Assembly: GCF_028829235.1 (NCBI RefSeq)
Contig: NZ_JAIWJY010000007.1
Span: 62,001 to 126,000 of the forward strand
DNA: 64,000 nucleotides
Direction of reading: 5' to 3'
Source of the DNA: Tenacibaculum larymnensis
Lineage (GTDB): Bacteria; Bacteroidota; Bacteroidia; Flavobacteriales; Flavobacteriaceae
Below, piece after piece: positions 1 through 10,478 of this stretch (position 1 is its first letter; each line of letters opens with the position of its first letter). A program made the translations under genes and the position numbers. The notes beneath the pieces were generated by a model, which was not told the origin of the DNA, searched no databases, and was given only the letters and a program-made list of their open reading frames with translations.

Positions 1-391
1 GCTTGGGGCTTGCTAAAGAAATTGCTTTGTAGTGTTGATAGAATCCTTCTTGTGTTGGTTTACTATAATACGGGGCTACTGATAAAATTCCGTCTATTTC
101 CGATAAGTCTAAAGATTGTAATTCTTCTACAACAGTTTGTGTGTTGTTTCCTCCAACTCCTAAAACTAAAGGTAAACGTCCTTTATTTTCTTCAGCAATT
201 ACTTTTATTATTTCTATTTTTTCTTCTTTAGTAATTGTTGCACTTTCTCCAGTAGTTCCATTTATTACTAAATAGTTTGTACCGTTTTCAATATTGTAAT
301 TTACTAACTTTTTAAGTGCTTCGAAATCTACACTTAAATCTTCATTGAAAGGAGTTACCAAAGCTACTCCAGTTCCTACAAACTTTTGCAT
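1..391 (-). CDS. dapA: 4-hydroxy-tetrahydrodipicolinate synthase, N-terminal part
   Basis: This enzyme condenses pyruvate with aspartate semialdehyde, the first committed step of the lysine/diaminopimelate branch. Only the first 130 residues are in the window; the 3' part, with the catalytic lysine, lies beyond base 1. The visible part starts [15 protein letters not shown] and carries the pyruvate-binding loop GTTGES (residues 45-50) and the YYNKP segment (108-112), both typical of the family. The start codon shares one base with the stop of the upstream DUF6913-type gene (TAATG), so the two are translationally coupled. The next DAP-pathway gene in the window is dapF, about 10 kb away. Confidence 0.95.
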   Translation of the reverse strand, partial: MQKFVGTGVALVTPFNEDLSVDFEALKKLVNYNIENGTNYLVINGTTGESATITKEEKIEIIKVIAEENKGRLPLVLGVGGNNTQTVVEELQSLDLSEIDGILSVAPYYSKPTQEGFYQHYKAISLASPK

Positions 392-903
392 TATATTTTA
401 TTTAAAATCGTTAGGTATTTTTTTAATTCTTGATTTAAAACTGCTTCGTTAAAACTAGTATCAGACACTACTATATCGTACAATCTGTCATCAATTTCTG
501 CAAAACCAGCTTTAAAATCTGCTTGTGAGAACAAAGTTACCATATTCGTTAATAAGTTTGACGTTTTTGTATAGTTTATGAGTAGGTCATATTTGTTTTT
601 AACGAAATCTTTTAAATTGTCGGATTTTAAACTCGCTTTGAAACCAAAATCTTTTTCGGTAAAAAACTCAGGAGATGGTTCTTCTTTCTTTGAGTACTCT
701 TTGTAAACTAGTACTTTTATATCTGTTTTTTGAAAAGGAAAAATGTTTGTTAAATTGGCTATTACTACATTTACTAAAGCTTCATTATCTAGCAAAATTG
801 CTACACTTTTAACTTTGGTTTCTTTATGTGGGGTATTCTCTTTTTTTACAACAAGTTTGTCGTATACTTTCTGAATAGATTTTTTCTTTAGGGTACTTAT
901 CAT
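391..903 (-). CDS. DUF6913-type hypothetical protein upstream of dapA
   Basis: A 170-residue protein of unknown function that resembles the DUF6913 family, which I recall as a usual upstream neighbour of dapA in Flavobacteriaceae. It has no signal peptide or membrane segment. The N-terminus is basic (about residues 1-30); the rest looks like an alpha/beta fold with strands such as [10 protein letters not shown] and KYDLLINYT. There is no recognisable catalytic motif. It overlaps the dapA start by one base, so it is in the same operon. The family name is from memory of sequence patterns; the role is unknown. Confidence 0.75.
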   Translation of the reverse strand: MISTLKKKSIQKVYDKLVVKKENTPHKETKVKSVAILLDNEALVNVVIANLTNIFPFQKTDIKVLVYKEYSKKEEPSPEFFTEKDFGFKASLKSDNLKDFVKNKYDLLINYTKTSNLLTNMVTLFSQADFKAGFAEIDDRLYDIVVSDTSFNEAVLNQELKKYLTILNKI

Positions 904-932
904 CTGTAAAAATTACGAATAGCTAATTTATA

Positions 933-2006
933 TTATTTCTCTTCAATTTCTAATAATAAAAACTGATTTAACTGCTTTCCATACAACTGAAAGTTATCAT
1001 CAGCTGCTAAGATTAACGATTTGTTTCCGTTTTGCAATATTGGACCAAAAGTAATTGCTTCAATATTGTCTATAATTCCATCTGTTAATTGATTTTCAAC
1101 AGAACTAAAGTCTAATAACAGTTCTTTTTTTAACGGCGTATATTGTTCGTTTTTTAAAGATTGTATTTCCAAGGTATTTGTTGAATTGTTGTTAATGGAT
1201 GCTTTAAAAATTCTAACTACATTTCCATGGCTTCCATAACCACTTTGATAGGCTCTTTCGATTATGAAAAAGTGATTTTTTTGATATTCTAAAATAGCTG
1301 TTGTTCCGTTTAGGTTTACATTTCCTTTAGCTGGTTTATCAATTTTTTCTAACTGATAAGCAAATTGCTTCGTCGCCTTTTTTGATTCGTTATCAAAATA
1401 GGTAATTCTGATAGGAGATTGTGTTTCATGAAATGTTGGTTCTTCTCCATCTGCTTCCAAAGGAGCTTCCATTGCTACCCAAAAGCCTTTTCCGTCAAAA
1501 CTTTTTGAAGAACTTTCAAAAACACCATTATGTTTTGGTTTTGCTTTTGATGTTGCTTTGAAGTAACTCGGTATTTCTACCTGACTTTTAAAACTTCCAT
1601 CTACATTAATTTCAAATATACTTGGGTCTTTTTTATACTGAATAGATCCTTCACTTACTAAATTTATAGTTCCCTTATCTACAAAAATAGACTCTAAATC
1701 TAGTACATGGTTTTTAGTAAACTGACTTGTGGTATCTACTGTAATAACTTTTTCAAAGTTTACTGATTGAATTGAGTCACTTTTAACAATAATATCACCT
1801 ATTAGTATTCTTGGATTTGTAGCATCATCCACTACCATGTAGTAATTGTTATTGTAAAAATCGATTCCAGAGATTCCACCAACAACAGTATTATCAATTA
1901 CTAAAGAATCCTTTACCACATGTTCGTCTAAAAACTTAAGCGCTGTTTTTTGTTGTTTACAAGCTAATAAACCAAAAACCGATAGAGTAAGTATTATTTT
2001 TTTCAT
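933..2006 (-). CDS. phytase-like lipoprotein (esterase-like activity of phytase domain)
   Basis: A 357-residue predicted lipoprotein: residues 1-16 form a signal peptide ending in the lipobox LLAC. The remainder matches the esterase-like/phytase-like beta-propeller pattern: SGIDFYNNNYYMVVDD near the start, LDLESIFVD, a central WVAMEAPLEADG segment, ERAYQSGYGSHGN, and a final DNIEAITFGP...LILAADDNF stretch. Proteins of this type are surface or periplasmic and may act on phosphate esters, but the substrate is unproven. A TACTTTTG promoter motif lies five bases before the ATG, so the message would be almost leaderless. The gene is divergent from the DoxX-type gene at 2082. Confidence 0.75.
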   Translation of the reverse strand: MKKIILTLSVFGLLACKQQKTALKFLDEHVVKDSLVIDNTVVGGISGIDFYNNNYYMVVDDATNPRILIGDIIVKSDSIQSVNFEKVITVDTTSQFTKNHVLDLESIFVDKGTINLVSEGSIQYKKDPSIFEINVDGSFKSQVEIPSYFKATSKAKPKHNGVFESSSKSFDGKGFWVAMEAPLEADGEEPTFHETQSPIRITYFDNESKKATKQFAYQLEKIDKPAKGNVNLNGTTAILEYQKNHFFIIERAYQSGYGSHGNVVRIFKASINNNSTNTLEIQSLKNEQYTPLKKELLLDFSSVENQLTDGIIDNIEAITFGPILQNGNKSLILAADDNFQLYGKQLNQFLLLEIEEK

Positions 2007-2011
2007 ACTTA

Positions 2012-2019
2012 CAAAAGTA
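2012..2019 (-). promoter_or_regulatory. -7 element TACTTTTG of the phytase-like lipoprotein gene
   Basis: On the minus strand this reads TACTTTTG, an exact match to the Bacteroidota -7 consensus TAnnTTTG. The ATG at 2006 begins five bases after it, leaving practically no 5' untranslated region. Confidence 0.55.
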
Positions 2020-2081
2020 TTGTTTTTAGTTTATGTAAGCATCAGAATTTGCAACGTCTAACTTAATAGATTCAATTAATC

Positions 2082-2471
2082 ATGAAAAAATATATTCTTT
2101 TAATTTTAAAACTGATAGCGGCTATTATAATGCTTCAGACATTGTTTTTTAAATTTACTGGAGCACAAGAAAGTATTGATCTATTTACTAAAATAGCCGG
2201 AAATAATGAAGCTTATATGCGAATAGGAACTGGTGTTTTTGAATTAATTGCTTCTATACTTTTATTTACTCCCAAAAAAACTTGGTTGGGAGCCTTGTTA
2301 ACTATTGGTTTAATGAGTGGAGCAATTATGAGCCATTTAACTATTTTAGGCATTGAACATAACAAAGACGGCGGTACTTTGTTTATAAGTGCTATCGTAA
2401 CTTTTACCTCTGGAGTGATTTTATTAATTTTCAACAGACAAAACATTCCTGTAGTTGGGGACAAATTATAA
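2082..2471 (+). CDS. DoxX-family membrane protein
   Basis: A 129-residue integral membrane protein with four hydrophobic segments (about 5-24, 44-63, 69-89, 98-117) and the LFFKFTGAQES turn after helix 1 that is usual in DoxX-like proteins. DoxX relatives are small inner-membrane proteins linked to thiol or oxidative-stress handling in other bacteria; the specific role here is unknown. It stands alone, divergent from the lipoprotein gene upstream and convergent with the gene at 2518. An unrelated long DoxD-DoxA protein is encoded at 59347. Confidence 0.75.
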   Translation: MKKYILLILKLIAAIIMLQTLFFKFTGAQESIDLFTKIAGNNEAYMRIGTGVFELIASILLFTPKKTWLGALLTIGLMSGAIMSHLTILGIEHNKDGGTLFISAIVTFTSGVILLIFNRQNIPVVGDKL

Positions 2472-2482
2472 CTTTATAAATC

Positions 2483-2514
2483 AAAAAAGGACAGTTATAA
2501 AACTGCCCTTTTTA
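2483..2514. terminator. bidirectional intrinsic terminator
   Basis: Inverted repeat AAAAAGGACAGTT / AACTGCCCTTTTT with a short loop between two convergent genes. In plus-strand RNA the stem has one A-C mismatch, while in minus-strand RNA the same position is a G-U pair, so it should work better for the gene at 2518-2976. Confidence 0.75.
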
Positions 2515-2517
2515 TTA

Positions 2518-2976
2518 TTAATTTAATCCTATAAATATTTCTACTTCTGCATTTGTTGGATCTAATGTTTTTGTTCCATACACCTCATAATCGGAAGTAT
2601 ATGCTCTATTTATATCTTCATTCCAAATCTCTAACCATTTGTTGTAAACAATATTATCAGTTAAACTTCCTTTTGCTACATATGCTTTATAGTTTGGTGC
2701 TTCTATTTTTTTACTCACAAACCCTTCAGGGACATTATCTACCTCGTTTACTTTGCAGCCAATGATTGTTGTATATGGTTTCGTATGGTCTGACTCATAA
2801 TCGGTATACACAGCATATACTTCATTTGAAGATTTATTCGGGATTTTCTCGGCTATATTTTCAGACATGAATCGTTGCCATAAAGCGGGAATATCTTTTG
2901 CTGCTTGTTGATTCTCGTTGGTAGTTCTTACCGAGATACCAACAACGTAAAACGGCTCTTTTTGTTCTGTATTCAT
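2518..2976 (-). CDS. GyrI-like / effector-binding domain protein
   Basis: A 152-residue cytosolic protein resembling the stand-alone effector-binding domain (GyrI-like, AraC effector-binding; bacterial transcription activator type). Supporting features are an N-terminal strand YVVGISVRTTNE, the helix IPALWQRFMSENIAEKIP, the motif VYAVYTDYESDHTKPYTTIIGCKV, the strand APNYKAYVAKG, and the end DYEVYG...AEVEIFIGL. Such single-domain proteins bind small hydrophobic molecules, or in GyrI bind gyrase; which applies here cannot be told. It has no DNA-binding domain. A TATTTTTG promoter motif lies 22 bases upstream. Confidence 0.8.
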   Translation of the reverse strand: MNTEQKEPFYVVGISVRTTNENQQAAKDIPALWQRFMSENIAEKIPNKSSNEVYAVYTDYESDHTKPYTTIIGCKVNEVDNVPEGFVSKKIEAPNYKAYVAKGSLTDNIVYNKWLEIWNEDINRAYTSDYEVYGTKTLDPTNAEVEIFIGLN

Positions 2977-2997
2977 CTTTTATTTTTAAGTTTTACA

Positions 2998-3005
2998 CAA
3001 AAATA
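2998..3005 (-). promoter_or_regulatory. -7 element TATTTTTG for the GyrI-like gene
   Basis: Minus-strand TATTTTTG matches TAnnTTTG and lies 21 bases before the ATG at 2976. Confidence 0.5.
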
Positions 3006-3038
3006 AAGCCCGTTGTGTCAACGCTATGTCAGGAGCTT

Positions 3039-3719
3039 TTAATTTTCTTTAGCTATGATTGCTTTAACAATTAAGTATTGAGAAACGATATATAGGATGA
3101 TTATAGCAATATCAAACAACCTTTTAGGTGTATAAAAATTATTCAATGCTATAAGGCTATCAGAAGCTATAAACAAAATAGTCCCTAATAACAACCAAGT
3201 ATTTGCTGTTGTTTTTTGCTGACGATAATTTAGTAATGCCGTTGTTCCAAATGTTGAAATAGCTATTCCATACACCAATACAGGCAGCAACATATCTCCT
3301 AAGTTAGGATAAATTAAACCTAAGAGCCCCACAAATAACAATACAAAAGGAATTGCTGATGTTAGTATTTTAACTACTGAATCTTTATACAAAAAGCTTG
3401 TCGTTATTTTAATATATACCACATGTGCCACTAAGAACGATGCTAAACCAAACACAAAAAAGTTTGCTTTATCTAATAGGAAAACATCGCCCCAAAACGA
3501 GAAAAACAAAGCTGACAGCAGCCAAAAATTTGGCTTTTTAACCGATACCAAATACACTACTGCTAGTGATGTCATTAGTAAAGGTTTAAAAATCATCTCT
3601 ATTGTTTTATTTTGTGTAATTACTGCATATACGTCAGCAATAGCAACCAATAAAAAAACGATGGATGCTATGGTTATTTTAGTTTGTTTGGCCGTCATTA
3701 AACATGTTTTTACAAACAT
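3039..3719 (-). CDS. YhhN-family membrane protein (lysoplasmalogenase-like)
   Basis: A 226-residue polytopic membrane protein with about eight hydrophobic helices. The family signature is seen in KPLLMTSLAVVY, LSALFFSFWGDVFLL (with the conserved GD), FVFGLASFLVAHVVY, and LLGTILFIASDSLIALNNF near the C-terminus. YhhN/TMEM86 proteins hydrolyse the vinyl-ether bond of lysoplasmalogens in characterised members; activity here is inferred from family only. Translation may start at 3719 or, more likely, at the internal ATG at 3698 (MTAKQTKITIAS), which gives a cleaner first helix. Confidence 0.85.
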   Translation of the reverse strand: MFVKTCLMTAKQTKITIASIVFLLVAIADVYAVITQNKTIEMIFKPLLMTSLAVVYLVSVKKPNFWLLSALFFSFWGDVFLLDKANFFVFGLASFLVAHVVYIKITTSFLYKDSVVKILTSAIPFVLLFVGLLGLIYPNLGDMLLPVLVYGIAISTFGTTALLNYRQQKTTANTWLLLGTILFIASDSLIALNNFYTPKRLFDIAIIILYIVSQYLIVKAIIAKEN

Positions 3720-3727
3720 AACTAAAA

Positions 3728-3755
3728 ACTGCTTTAATTTTAAAATTAAAGCAGT
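3728..3755 (-). terminator. perfect 28-base inverted repeat, probable terminator of the leader-peptide gene
   Basis: ACTGCTTTAATTTT is followed directly by its exact reverse complement. It lies between the peptide gene (stop at 3780) and the YhhN start at 3719. Read on the minus strand it is followed by a short T run (TTTTAGTT), so it could end the peptide transcript. Confidence 0.55.
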
Positions 3756-3779
3756 CTTGTTTTTTGGATTTTCTAATTA

Positions 3780-3998
3780 CTAGCAAAGAACGTTATGTTC
3801 CCACTCAGACCATTCACCTAATCCAATTCCAAGAAAAGAAGGTCTACATCTTCTCATACATAACTGTTGACCAGACTCCTGCTCAAAAACACTCATAGGC
3901 TCATATTTTTGCTCACATTTTTGCCCTCCGTTTAAGGATTTTTGCTGTTTTTTAGTCAGTTCTTGAACACCTTCTAATTTTAAAACTTCTTTTAACAT
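3780..3998 (-). CDS. double-glycine leader peptide, bacteriocin/RiPP-precursor-like
   Basis: A 72-residue peptide. Residues 1-25 look like the double-glycine leader of Bacteroidota natural-product precursors: MLKEVLKLEGVQELTKKQQ followed by KSLNGG, with the cut expected after Gly24-Gly25. The 47-residue core has four cysteines (28, 47, 51, 72), the last being the C-terminal residue, plus a Gly/Trp-rich stretch (GIGLGEWSEWE). C39-type peptidase/ABC exporters cleave such leaders, but none is encoded in this window, nor is any modifying enzyme. The gene is alone between ligA and YhhN, with an untranslated leader-like region of about 200 bases upstream that contains two inverted repeats. It could be a bacteriocin, signal peptide or RiPP precursor; the product is unknown. 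Confidence 0.8.
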   Translation of the reverse strand: MLKEVLKLEGVQELTKKQQKSLNGGQKCEQKYEPMSVFEQESGQQLCMRRCRPSFLGIGLGEWSEWEHNVLC

Positions 3999-4070
3999 AA
4001 TTATTTTTATTAACTCTGAACAAAAAATATTCTCAACAAGCAGTCAGAGTATCCGCTCTTGATTCTTAAA

Positions 4071-4095
4071 TTTCATACGACTACGACATATGAAA
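4071..4095 (-). repeat. inverted repeat TTTCATA-N11-TATGAAA upstream of the leader-peptide gene
   Basis: Seven-base arms with an 11-base spacer, about 75-100 bases upstream of the peptide start. A second pair, ACTCTGA (4013-4019) / TCAGAGT (4044-4050), lies nearer the start. These may be operator or leader structures for the peptide gene; no regulator is encoded beside it. No clear TAnnTTTG box was found between 4000 and 4198. Confidence 0.4.
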
Positions 4096-4198
4096 TAAAC
4101 TTATTAATATATAATTTCACAAAATATAAAGAATAACAATTGTTCTATAGCAATTTTAAAACAAAACTACACAAATACAATAAATTCAACAAAAAAAA

Positions 4199-6764
<2,566 letters not shown>

Positions 6765-6844
6765 ATAACCTTATTTTTTGATGCTAATTTAAGGAAAAGA
6801 TTTATGAGTAGTATAAGTAAAATAGGATCTACTTAAATAAAAAA

Positions 6845-6868
6845 ACCGAGGCAATCCCTTACCTCGGT
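6845..6868 (-). terminator. intrinsic terminator of the lipocalin-like gene
   Basis: Stem ACCGAGG / CCTCGGT with a 10-base loop. On the minus strand it is followed by a long T run, directly downstream of the stop at 6897. Confidence 0.85.
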
Positions 6869-6896
6869 CGTTAAAAAACAAACTATGTATGATAGT

Positions 6897-7259
6897 TTAT
6901 TTTTTTAACCACATAGTATAGATGGTTTCTTTATTTCTTGCTGAAACTAATAACATTGTTTCGCTAATTTTTTCAATTTTTAAATTTTCTTCAAAACTTT
7001 CATTATCAAATTCTAACTCCTTAGCCCCTGTAATTAACTTCCAAGTTCCACTTTCTTCTTTATTACTCATCATAACTTGATATCTTCCATCAGGACTTAG
7101 TTCTAACCAATTTTTCCCTTCTGAAAACTCAAATTTTTCATTTCCAATTTTCATTGAATCTACAAACCATTTTCCAGAAACTAGTGTTTTTAATTCTTGA
7201 GAATAACTTAGCGAAGTAGTGCCAAGTAGTAGGAACAGTAATATTATTACTTTTTTCAT
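6897..7259 (-). CDS. secreted lipocalin-like small protein
   Basis: A 120-residue protein with a signal peptide (1-20, ending SLSYSQ) and a beta-rich body. The pattern GKWFVDSMKIGNEKFEF, WLELSPDGRYQVM, ESGTWKLI is that of small lipocalin-like proteins of Bacteroidota, in which a GxW strand opens the barrel. No ligand can be inferred. It has its own promoter (TATATTTG, 7292-7299) and terminator, so it is monocistronic. Confidence 0.7.
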   Translation of the reverse strand: MKKVIILLFLLLGTTSLSYSQELKTLVSGKWFVDSMKIGNEKFEFSEGKNWLELSPDGRYQVMMSNKEESGTWKLITGAKELEFDNESFEENLKIEKISETMLLVSARNKETIYTMWLKK

Positions 7260-7291
7260 TGAGGGGACATGTTTAAGGGGTTACTCTTAGT

Positions 7292-7299
7292 CAAATATA
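7292..7299 (-). promoter_or_regulatory. -7 element TATATTTG of the lipocalin-like gene
   Basis: An exact TAnnTTTG match on the minus strand, 32 bases before the ATG at 7259 and just after the terminator of the upstream GAPDH gene. Confidence 0.6.
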
Positions 7300-7307
7300 G
7301 CAAAAAA

Positions 7308-7331
7308 GCCGAAGCAAATCAATGCTTCGGC
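7308..7331 (-). terminator. intrinsic terminator of the GAPDH gene
   Basis: Perfect 9-base arms GCCGAAGCA / TGCTTCGGC with a 6-base loop and T runs on both strands. Confidence 0.85.
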
Positions 7332-7357
7332 TTTTTTTATCTGTTTTTAACTTTATT

Positions 7358-8800
7358 TTAATAATAAGTATAACGACGTACTTTAGCAATATGCTTTGCT
7401 AAACGCATTACTTGATGTGAATAACCATACTCGTTATCATACCATACGTAAATTACAATAGTATCTCCATCAGCTATCGTTGCTTTACTATCAAAAATAG
7501 AAGGAGCTGTTGTTCCTACAATATCAGAAGATACTAATTCATTACTTAATGAGTATTGAATTTGCTCTACTAAATCACCTTCTAACGCATATTGCTTCAT
7601 AATAGCGTTAACAGATTCAACTGTTGCCGGAGTTTTTAATTGTAAGTTTAAGATAGCTAATGATCCGTTAGGTACTGGTACACGAATGGCACTTGAAGTT
7701 AACTTACCTGCTAATGCTGGTAATGCCTTTGCTACTGCTTTACCTGCCCCTGTTTCAGTAATTACCATATTTAAAGCTGCTGCTCTACCTCTACGGTATT
7801 TCTTATGCATATTATCAACCAAGTTTTGATCATTTGTATATGCATGAATTGTTTCTAAGTGTCCTTTTTTAATTCCGAAGTTATCTTCTAACACACTTAA
7901 TACTGGTGTAATAGCATTAGTTGTACATGAAGCTGCTGAGAAAATATCTATATTATCAGGATTATTTTCTTCATGATTTACTCCGTGCACAATGTTTGGC
8001 ACACCTGCTCCTGGAGCTGTTAATAATACTTTACTTGCTCCTTTTGCTTTTAAGTGACGACTTAATGCTTCTTCATCTCTAAAAGCTCCTGTGTTATCAA
8101 TAATTAACGCATCGTTAATTCCATATTTCGTATAGTCAATATCTTCAGGTTGCGCTGCAGAAATCATGTAAACAGTTGTACCATTAATGATTAATGCATT
8201 ATTATCAGCATCTACTTGAACTGTTCCTAAGAAATCTCCATGAACAGAGTCTACACTTAATAAAGAAGCTCTTTTTTCTAATACTGTTTGATCTATTTTA
8301 CCACGAGTAACTACTGCTCTTAATCTTAATTGAGAACCTTTCCCCATCTTACTACTCAACTCACGAGCTAGTAAACGACCAATACGTCCAAAACCGTATA
8401 ATACTACATCTTTTGGTTGAATGTTTTCTGCTTCAGTTGCATCTTTTAGTTGCTCTTTTACAAAAGCTACCTTATCTGCTGATGCATCGTCTTGTAAGTG
8501 AAATTCGTAAGCTAATTTACCAATATCTAATTTTGATGGTGGTAAATCAATCGATTGAATTGCTTTAGCTATTTCTAAAGCATCTTCTATTGTTATTGGC
8601 TTCGCTACAAACTCTTTAGCGTAATCGATTAAGTTTAAAACCTCACTAGCTCTTTTATCTACTAATGGATTTCTAAATAATACTAACTCGATAGATTTAT
8701 CGTACCATAAATCGTTAACGATATTAATAAACTCAACCGTAGCTCTTCGAACTTGCGCTTGATTTACTACTTCTTTTTCGTAATTTGTTATTGTTGACAT
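7358..8800 (-). CDS. gap: glyceraldehyde-3-phosphate dehydrogenase, long Bacteroidota form
   Basis: A 480-residue GAPDH that interconverts glyceraldehyde 3-phosphate and 1,3-bisphosphoglycerate. Residues about 135-480 are the normal enzyme: the Rossmann motif YGFGRIGR (135-142), the catalytic Cys292 in SAASCTTNAITP, and the WYDNEYGYS segment at the C-terminus. Residues 1-130 are an extra alpha-helical domain absent from the classical enzyme of about 335 residues; long forms of this kind occur in Bacteroidota. A second, classical gapA may exist elsewhere. The gene is monocistronic, with its own promoter and terminator. Coenzyme choice (NAD or NADP) and direction cannot be decided from sequence by eye. 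Confidence 0.92.
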   Translation of the reverse strand: MSTITNYEKEVVNQAQVRRATVEFINIVNDLWYDKSIELVLFRNPLVDKRASEVLNLIDYAKEFVAKPITIEDALEIAKAIQSIDLPPSKLDIGKLAYEFHLQDDASADKVAFVKEQLKDATEAENIQPKDVVLYGFGRIGRLLARELSSKMGKGSQLRLRAVVTRGKIDQTVLEKRASLLSVDSVHGDFLGTVQVDADNNALIINGTTVYMISAAQPEDIDYTKYGINDALIIDNTGAFRDEEALSRHLKAKGASKVLLTAPGAGVPNIVHGVNHEENNPDNIDIFSAASCTTNAITPVLSVLEDNFGIKKGHLETIHAYTNDQNLVDNMHKKYRRGRAAALNMVITETGAGKAVAKALPALAGKLTSSAIRVPVPNGSLAILNLQLKTPATVESVNAIMKQYALEGDLVEQIQYSLSNELVSSDIVGTTAPSIFDSKATIADGDTIVIYVWYDNEYGYSHQVMRLAKHIAKVRRYTYY

Positions 8801-8833
8801 AGTTGTGTGTTAACTAAAATTAAAAAATTTGTG

Positions 8834-8841
8834 CAAAAATA
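8834..8841 (-). promoter_or_regulatory. -7 element TATTTTTG of the GAPDH gene
   Basis: Minus-strand TATTTTTG followed by GCAC, 33 bases before the ATG at 8800. Confidence 0.55.
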
Positions 8842-8874
8842 GGTATTTCTTCTTTATTTTTTGTTGGTTTTATA

Positions 8875-8919
8875 AAAGAAAAAGCCTTGTTAAAACGATT
8901 TTAACAAGGCTTTTTCTTT
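8875..8919 (-). terminator. strong intrinsic terminator of the DegP-like gene
   Basis: 21-base perfect arms (right arm TTTTAACAAGGCTTTTTCTTT) with a 3-base loop, lying between the protease stop at 8954 and the GAPDH promoter. Confidence 0.88.
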
Positions 8920-8953
8920 AAGTATATATATTCTAGAGTTTTTTAACCTGTAA

Positions 8954-10342
8954 CTAGTATCTAAATCTTTCTATTTGACCAGAAGGGCTAATCATTTCTA
9001 ACAAAAGTCTATTTCCACTTCCGTACACACTATCTAACATATTAACGGCTTCTTTTGCTGACATAACTTTCTTTCCGTTAATTTTAGTTAAAATATACCC
9101 TTTTCCAACTTCAAACTGTTTGAACGCCATATTTTGAGTACTCTTTATCTTTGCTCCTCCGTCCAAATTAAATTTTTTTCTATCTTCTTTTGTAAGATCT
9201 TCAAACTCAGTTTTTAAAACTCTACTTACAGGCAGCTTTATAAGTTTAGTTAGTTTAACTACTTTGGTAAGCTCTTCTCCATCCCTGTCAATTATTACAT
9301 TCACGTATTCTCCAGGTCTTTTTGCTGTTAACTGTCCTTTTAAGTCTGAGAACTTAGAAATCTTCACATTGTTTACTTTCGTAATAACATCTCCTTCTTT
9401 TAATCCTGCTTTTTTAGCACCTCCTTCTTCTAAAACTTCCCCTATTCTTACTCCTTCAATATCTTTTGTTTCTGGATCTATACTAATTCCTAAAACAGCT
9501 TGTTGTACCGCTCCAAACTCTAACAAATCATCTACTACTTTTTTAGCTATGTTTGACGGCACAGCAAACGAATACCCTATAAAAGAACCAGTTCTTGATG
9601 AAATAGCTGTGTTAATTCCTATTAACTCACCTCGTGTGTTTACCAATGCTCCTCCACTATTACCAGGATTTACAGCAGCATCTGTCTGAATAAACGAGTC
9701 TATATTGGTGTTTCCATCCAAATCACGTCCTTTTGCACTTACAATACCTGCAGTAACAGTAGATGTTAAATTATAAGGATTTCCTACTGCTAAGACCCAT
9801 TCTCCTACCTTAATATTATCAGAGTTTCCAAAAGGTAAATTAGGCAATTCAAAATCAGCTTCTACTTTCAATAAAGCTATATCGTTACTTTTATCTGCTC
9901 CTATTAAAGTTGCTTTTAACTTTTTCTGATTATTTAACGTAATTTCAATATCGCTTGCTCCTTCAATTACATGATTATTGGTTACAATATACCCGTCAGG
10001 AGAAATAATTACGCCGCTTCCTGTACCCACTTGTTGGTACTTTCTCGTTCCACTTCCTCTACCATAAAATAATTCTGCTAACGGGTTTTGTTGTGTTCTT
10101 ATTGAGGTGTTTTTAACATGCACCACCGCATGTACTGTTTTATCTGCTGCTTCTGTAAAGTCGGTTGGTGTTGATGTTGAGTTTATTACTGTTGGTGTAT
10201 AGCTTGCCTTTACGGTTTGCATTGTTGGTTCTACCGCTTTTTCTACAATCACCTGCGGTTCTTCTATCAATGTTTTATATCCTGCAAGTGCTATTGCGCC
10301 TCCTAAAATCGCAATTCCTAAAGTTCCAATAATTTTCTTCAT
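8954..10342 (-). CDS. DegP/DegQ-type periplasmic serine protease
   Basis: A 462-residue HtrA-family protease/chaperone that acts on misfolded envelope proteins. An N-terminal signal or anchor (KKIIGTLGIAILGGAIALAG) is followed by a trypsin-like domain with the triad His124 (TNNHVIEG), Asp154 (SNDIALLKV) and Ser229 (NPGNSGGAL), then two PDZ regions (about 265-360 and 380-462). The ATG at 10342 is chosen because a TATATTTG promoter box sits at 10365-10372. The in-frame ATG at 10384 is upstream of that box and would add a 14-residue non-signal extension. It is monocistronic and ends at a strong terminator. Confidence 0.93.
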   Translation of the reverse strand: MKKIIGTLGIAILGGAIALAGYKTLIEEPQVIVEKAVEPTMQTVKASYTPTVINSTSTPTDFTEAADKTVHAVVHVKNTSIRTQQNPLAELFYGRGSGTRKYQQVGTGSGVIISPDGYIVTNNHVIEGASDIEITLNNQKKLKATLIGADKSNDIALLKVEADFELPNLPFGNSDNIKVGEWVLAVGNPYNLTSTVTAGIVSAKGRDLDGNTNIDSFIQTDAAVNPGNSGGALVNTRGELIGINTAISSRTGSFIGYSFAVPSNIAKKVVDDLLEFGAVQQAVLGISIDPETKDIEGVRIGEVLEEGGAKKAGLKEGDVITKVNNVKISKFSDLKGQLTAKRPGEYVNVIIDRDGEELTKVVKLTKLIKLPVSRVLKTEFEDLTKEDRKKFNLDGGAKIKSTQNMAFKQFEVGKGYILTKINGKKVMSAKEAVNMLDSVYGSGNRLLLEMISPSGQIERFRY

Positions 10343-10364
10343 ATGCTTACAAAATTTTATACTC

Positions 10365-10372
10365 CAAATATA
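10365..10372 (-). promoter_or_regulatory. -7 element TATATTTG of the DegP-like gene
   Basis: An exact TAnnTTTG match on the minus strand, 22 bases before the chosen ATG. It is the main reason for rejecting the start at 10384. Confidence 0.6.
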
Positions 10373-10461
10373 CAATTTTAACATTTCAAGTAAATGTGTT
10401 TAACTTCTATTTAACTGATTTTAACCGCTATTTAACAATCCCCTTTACTTCATAAAATATG

Positions 10462-10469
10462 TATCTTTG
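10462..10469 (+). promoter_or_regulatory. -7 element TATCTTTG of the dapF operon
   Basis: An exact TAnnTTTG match nine bases before the dapF ATG at 10479. A transcript from here would start very near the start codon. Confidence 0.6.
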
Positions 10470-10478
10470 TCCATTATT

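Noticed and set aside
10..231. Open frame on the plus strand at the left edge
   Set aside because: It is antisense to dapA, whose minus-strand product is clear; the composition is Leu/Phe-rich, as expected of a shadow frame.
10343..10384. Upstream ATG for the DegP-like protease at 10384
   Set aside because: It lies upstream of an exact TATATTTG promoter box (10365-10372), and the added 14 residues spoil a good signal segment.
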